Shown here in pieces: positions 25,240 to 26,983 of a stretch of DNA of 26,983 nucleotides. Position 1 is the stretch's first letter. Every line of letters starts with the position of its first letter. Position numbers and translations under genes: made by a program. Below the pieces are notes generated by a model that had not been told where the DNA came from, made no database searches, and saw nothing but the letters and a program-made list of their open reading frames with translations. Source of the DNA: Mycoplasmatota bacterium (GTDB lineage Bacteria > Bacillota_I > Bacilli_A > Izemoplasmatales > Izemoplasmataceae); contig DAOVWR010000005.1 of NCBI GenBank assembly GCA_030636545.1, forward strand, positions 1-26,983. Direction: 5' to 3'.

Positions 25240-25268
25240 ATTATAACATGATAGCGTTTTCTCGACAA
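25240..25268 (-). promoter_or_regulatory. Promoter of the buk-ptb-pckA operon
   Basis: Minus-strand TTGTCG (25263-25268), a 17-nt spacer and a perfect TATAAT (25240-25245) with an extended -10 TGT. Confidence 0.75.
25249..25262. promoter_or_regulatory. cre-like site inside the buk promoter spacer
   Basis: TGATAGCGTTTTCT matches cre consensus TGWAANCGNTNWCA at all but two positions and fills the space between the -35 and -10 boxes, a position from which a bound repressor would block polymerase. Confidence 0.5.
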
Positions 25269-25370
25269 CACTATTCACAATATTTTTAATGTTCGCTTAA
25301 GTAACCTATTTTTAGCCATATAATAACAATTAATAACCAAAATACTTTTTGATATTTTTAATGCATTTTA

Positions 25371-25399
25371 GCTCATATATGGACTATGGCTCATATATG
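25371..25399. repeat. Two 11-bp direct repeats upstream of the HD-GYP gene
   Basis: GCTCATATATG occurs at 25371-25381 and 25389-25399, 18 nt apart start to start, with a weaker TCATATATTC copy just after (about 25406). The repeats contain the palindrome CATATATG. They sit about 90-115 nt before the HD-GYP start codon in a very AT-rich region and may be regulator sites. The rest of the 294-base gap (25193-25486) shows no gene; I could not fix the HD-GYP promoter there. Confidence 0.5.
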
Positions 25400-25486
25400 A
25401 CCTTTTCATATATTCTATTATTATTTAATATATATATACAGAGAGATAATTAAAATTAGTAATTAGTTAGAAACGAGGAATGAAAA

Positions 25487-26389
25487 ATGATTTACTTAGG
25501 ATTAGGAATTGTTGGATATGTTTTATTGTTGTCATTTGATCTTTGCTCATTTTGTAAAAAGAGTATAATCATATACTTTTTTAGTATTGTTGTGGTTGGA
25601 TTGATAACTATTAGCAGTATACTTCTCTTGGCCATTAACAGCAATCTTACTTTTACTTTTTCTTTTAGAATCATTTCATTGGGTCTCGCTATTTTTTCTT
25701 TATTCTTGTTAATTTATTATGTTTTTATTGAAGTAAGAAGAAATGGTTACCGATATAAAATTGAAACTGACGAAATCAAAGAGAAGATAAAAGAAGAACA
25801 TGCTCAAAGTATTTATACGCTAGCAGCAAAAATTTATGCGAAAGATCATTATACATATGGACATTCTAATAACGTTGCATTAATATCAGCTGCCTTAGCT
25901 AAAGAAGCAAACTTTGGAGAAAAAGATATTGATATTGTTAAAAGTGCTGGGTTACTCCACGATATTGGTAAAGTGGGAATCCCAAAAAGTGTATTATCAA
26001 AAACTGGATCCTTAGATAATGATGAAATGGAAATTATGAAATCACATGTTGTTCAATCTGTTGATATTATTAAAGACATTCCTAACTTACTTGAGACTGT
26101 CCCAATTATTATGAGTCATCATGAAAGATATGATGGTGGAGGATACCCTCGTGGTATTAAAGGAACAAATATTCCGATTTTAGGAAGAGTAATTTGTATC
26201 GCAGATTCATTTGATGCGATGACAACAGACAGACCTTATAGAAGAAGATTAACGCTTGAACAAGCAATCTATGAACTTAAGAAAAACGCAAGTAAACAGT
26301 TTGATCCAGTTCTTGTTGACACATTTATTAGTATGATTAAAACTGGGAAACTTGATACGCTTAGCTTAGAAAACAGACCATCACTATAA
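25487..26389 (+). CDS. Membrane-anchored HD-GYP domain protein (predicted cyclic-di-GMP phosphodiesterase)
   Basis: A 300-aa protein. Three membrane helices lie at about residues 3-19, 28-50 and 58-82, then a short charged coiled-coil-like linker (91-108), then a complete HD-GYP domain: GHSNNV with His126, LLHDIGKVGIP with His158/Asp159, SHVV with His187, HHE (211-213) and DGGGYP ending in GYP at 219-221, then IADSFDAMTTDRPYR. All metal and GYP residues are present, so it is predicted to be active on c-di-GMP (or a related cyclic dinucleotide). No sensor domain apart from the membrane helices and no GGDEF partner are nearby. Ribosome site GAGGAA; its own terminator follows. Confidence 0.92.
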   Translation: MIYLGLGIVGYVLLLSFDLCSFCKKSIIIYFFSIVVVGLITISSILLLAINSNLTFTFSFRIISLGLAIFSLFLLIYYVFIEVRRNGYRYKIETDEIKEKIKEEHAQSIYTLAAKIYAKDHYTYGHSNNVALISAALAKEANFGEKDIDIVKSAGLLHDIGKVGIPKSVLSKTGSLDNDEMEIMKSHVVQSVDIIKDIPNLLETVPIIMSHHERYDGGGYPRGIKGTNIPILGRVICIADSFDAMTTDRPYRRRLTLEQAIYELKKNASKQFDPVLVDTFISMIKTGKLDTLSLENRPSL

Positions 26390-26408
26390 ACTGATGGTCT
26401 TTTTTTTT
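26375..26408 (+). terminator. Terminator after the HD-GYP gene
   Basis: A 9-bp stem, AGACCATCA paired with TGATGGTCT around an 8-nt loop, followed by a run of eight T. The stem overlaps the end of the coding sequence and includes the stop codon in its loop. Confidence 0.88.
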
Positions 26409-26473
26409 GATTATTTTTACTTCTTAAAAGAAAAACAAAACTTCGATAAGTATTATTGGTTTGAGGTGAGAAT

Positions 26474-26983
26474 ATGAAAAAGAAAATATATATCATTTTG
26501 GCGTTTTTAGTTATTTTAACATTGAAGGAAGTAAATGCTACGCCGTTTTCAGCATATCTACCAGGTGGAAAGAATTACCTTGATCAGGCCAACATGCTTG
26601 TCCAAGGAAATAGCATGATAACTATAGACGATATGTTTGTTAAGGCTGACACTGTCTATACACTGACATTGCCAGGCTTTGATTTACTTGGAACAGGTAT
26701 TCATCTTGAGTTATCAGGTCAAGAGAATTATCTATTAGGTGATATTGATGACATTACGGATTGTATCGTAGACCCTGATTTTATTATCTGTCATTTTACT
26801 ACTAGTTCAGATGAAACAGAACTTTATTTTGAATTATACGCATCACAATTGTCACTATACTATGATTATTACGGGATTGAAGCATTTCAATTAGAAGAAG
26901 GAGCAGCGAGTACTAGTTATGAGGAATATATTAATCCATATATTGATACAACCACTCCGGAATTTTCTGGAGCAGGTGCTTAC
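26474..26983 (+). CDS. Secreted protein of unknown function (3' end outside window)
   Basis: 170 codons from an ATG with GAGGTGAG upstream, still open at the window end. MKKKIYIILAFLVILTL is a signal peptide with likely cleavage after VNA (residue 22); there is no lipobox Cys. Residues 23-150 resemble a beta-sandwich module: FSAYLPGGKNYLD, alternating strands, then FQLEEGAASTSYEEYI, which recalls carbohydrate-binding-like surface modules. Cys95 and Cys104 could form a disulfide. DTTTPEFSGAGAY at the edge looks like the start of an Ig-like repeat (DUF5011 type). Family assignment is tentative; the product is probably surface-exposed. Confidence 0.75.
   Translation, partial: MKKKIYIILAFLVILTLKEVNATPFSAYLPGGKNYLDQANMLVQGNSMITIDDMFVKADTVYTLTLPGFDLLGTGIHLELSGQENYLLGDIDDITDCIVDPDFIICHFTTSSDETELYFELYASQLSLYYDYYGIEAFQLEEGAASTSYEEYINPYIDTTTPEFSGAGAY

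Noticed and set aside
25269..25486. Possible c-di-GMP riboswitch upstream of the HD-GYP gene
   Set aside because: No conserved GEMM-type core was found in the AT-rich leader; only the 11-bp direct repeats stand out.

Overview
The window comes from a low-GC bacterium of the Bacillota/Mollicutes type. It is AT-rich, has strong AGGAGG-type ribosome binding sites, sigma-A-like TTGACA/TATAAT promoters and hairpin-plus-T terminators, and carries lipoproteins and secreted proteins with Gram-positive-style signals. One recognised gene (the aminotransferase at 6053-7246) stops at TGA and Trp is always TGG, so UGA is a stop here, unlike in Mycoplasma. Fermentation genes together with an atrophied-Ig lipoprotein suggest an Izemoplasma/Haloplasma/Acholeplasma-like lineage. 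That placement is an inference from memory of gene content, not a database result.

Layout. 1-3692 (minus): a partial Ig-domain lipoprotein, a UshA/CpdB-type metallophosphatase without a signal peptide, and a coupled pair of a four-helix membrane protein and an SDR oxidoreductase. 3846-4505 (plus): a YczE-like membrane protein. 4538-7246 (minus operon): class I/II aminotransferase, M19 dipeptidase, gamma-carbonic-anhydrase-like protein. 7571-13202 (plus operon): class V aminotransferase (SerC-like), SerA, a DUF1015-glutamate dehydrogenase fusion, and a branched-chain aminotransferase. 13241-14470 (minus): another class I/II aminotransferase. 14646-19316 (plus): two tandem MacB-like ABC exporters, the first split by an in-frame TAA. 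19387-21502 (plus): a probably frameshifted PH-like membrane protein, an MFS transporter, and a 94-aa His/Arg-rich protein behind a perfect consensus promoter. 21554-25192 (minus operon): buk-ptb-pckA. 25487-26389 (plus): a membrane HD-GYP protein. 26474-end: a truncated secreted protein.

How the genes work together. The centre of the window is an amino-group and carbon hub. SerA and the SerC-like enzyme would make phosphoserine using glutamate, glutamate dehydrogenase would regenerate the glutamate, and three further aminotransferases (IlvE and two class I/II enzymes) would distribute amino groups. No SerB-like phosphatase is encoded in the operon, and the uncharacterised DUF1015 half of the fusion sits where that step is missing. 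The buk-ptb-pckA operon couples acyl-CoA cleavage to ATP synthesis and links PEP with oxaloacetate. Palindromes resembling CcpA cre sites lie at the serine/GDH promoter region and inside the buk promoter, suggesting shared carbon control. I saw no tRNA, rRNA, CRISPR array, insertion sequence or prophage.
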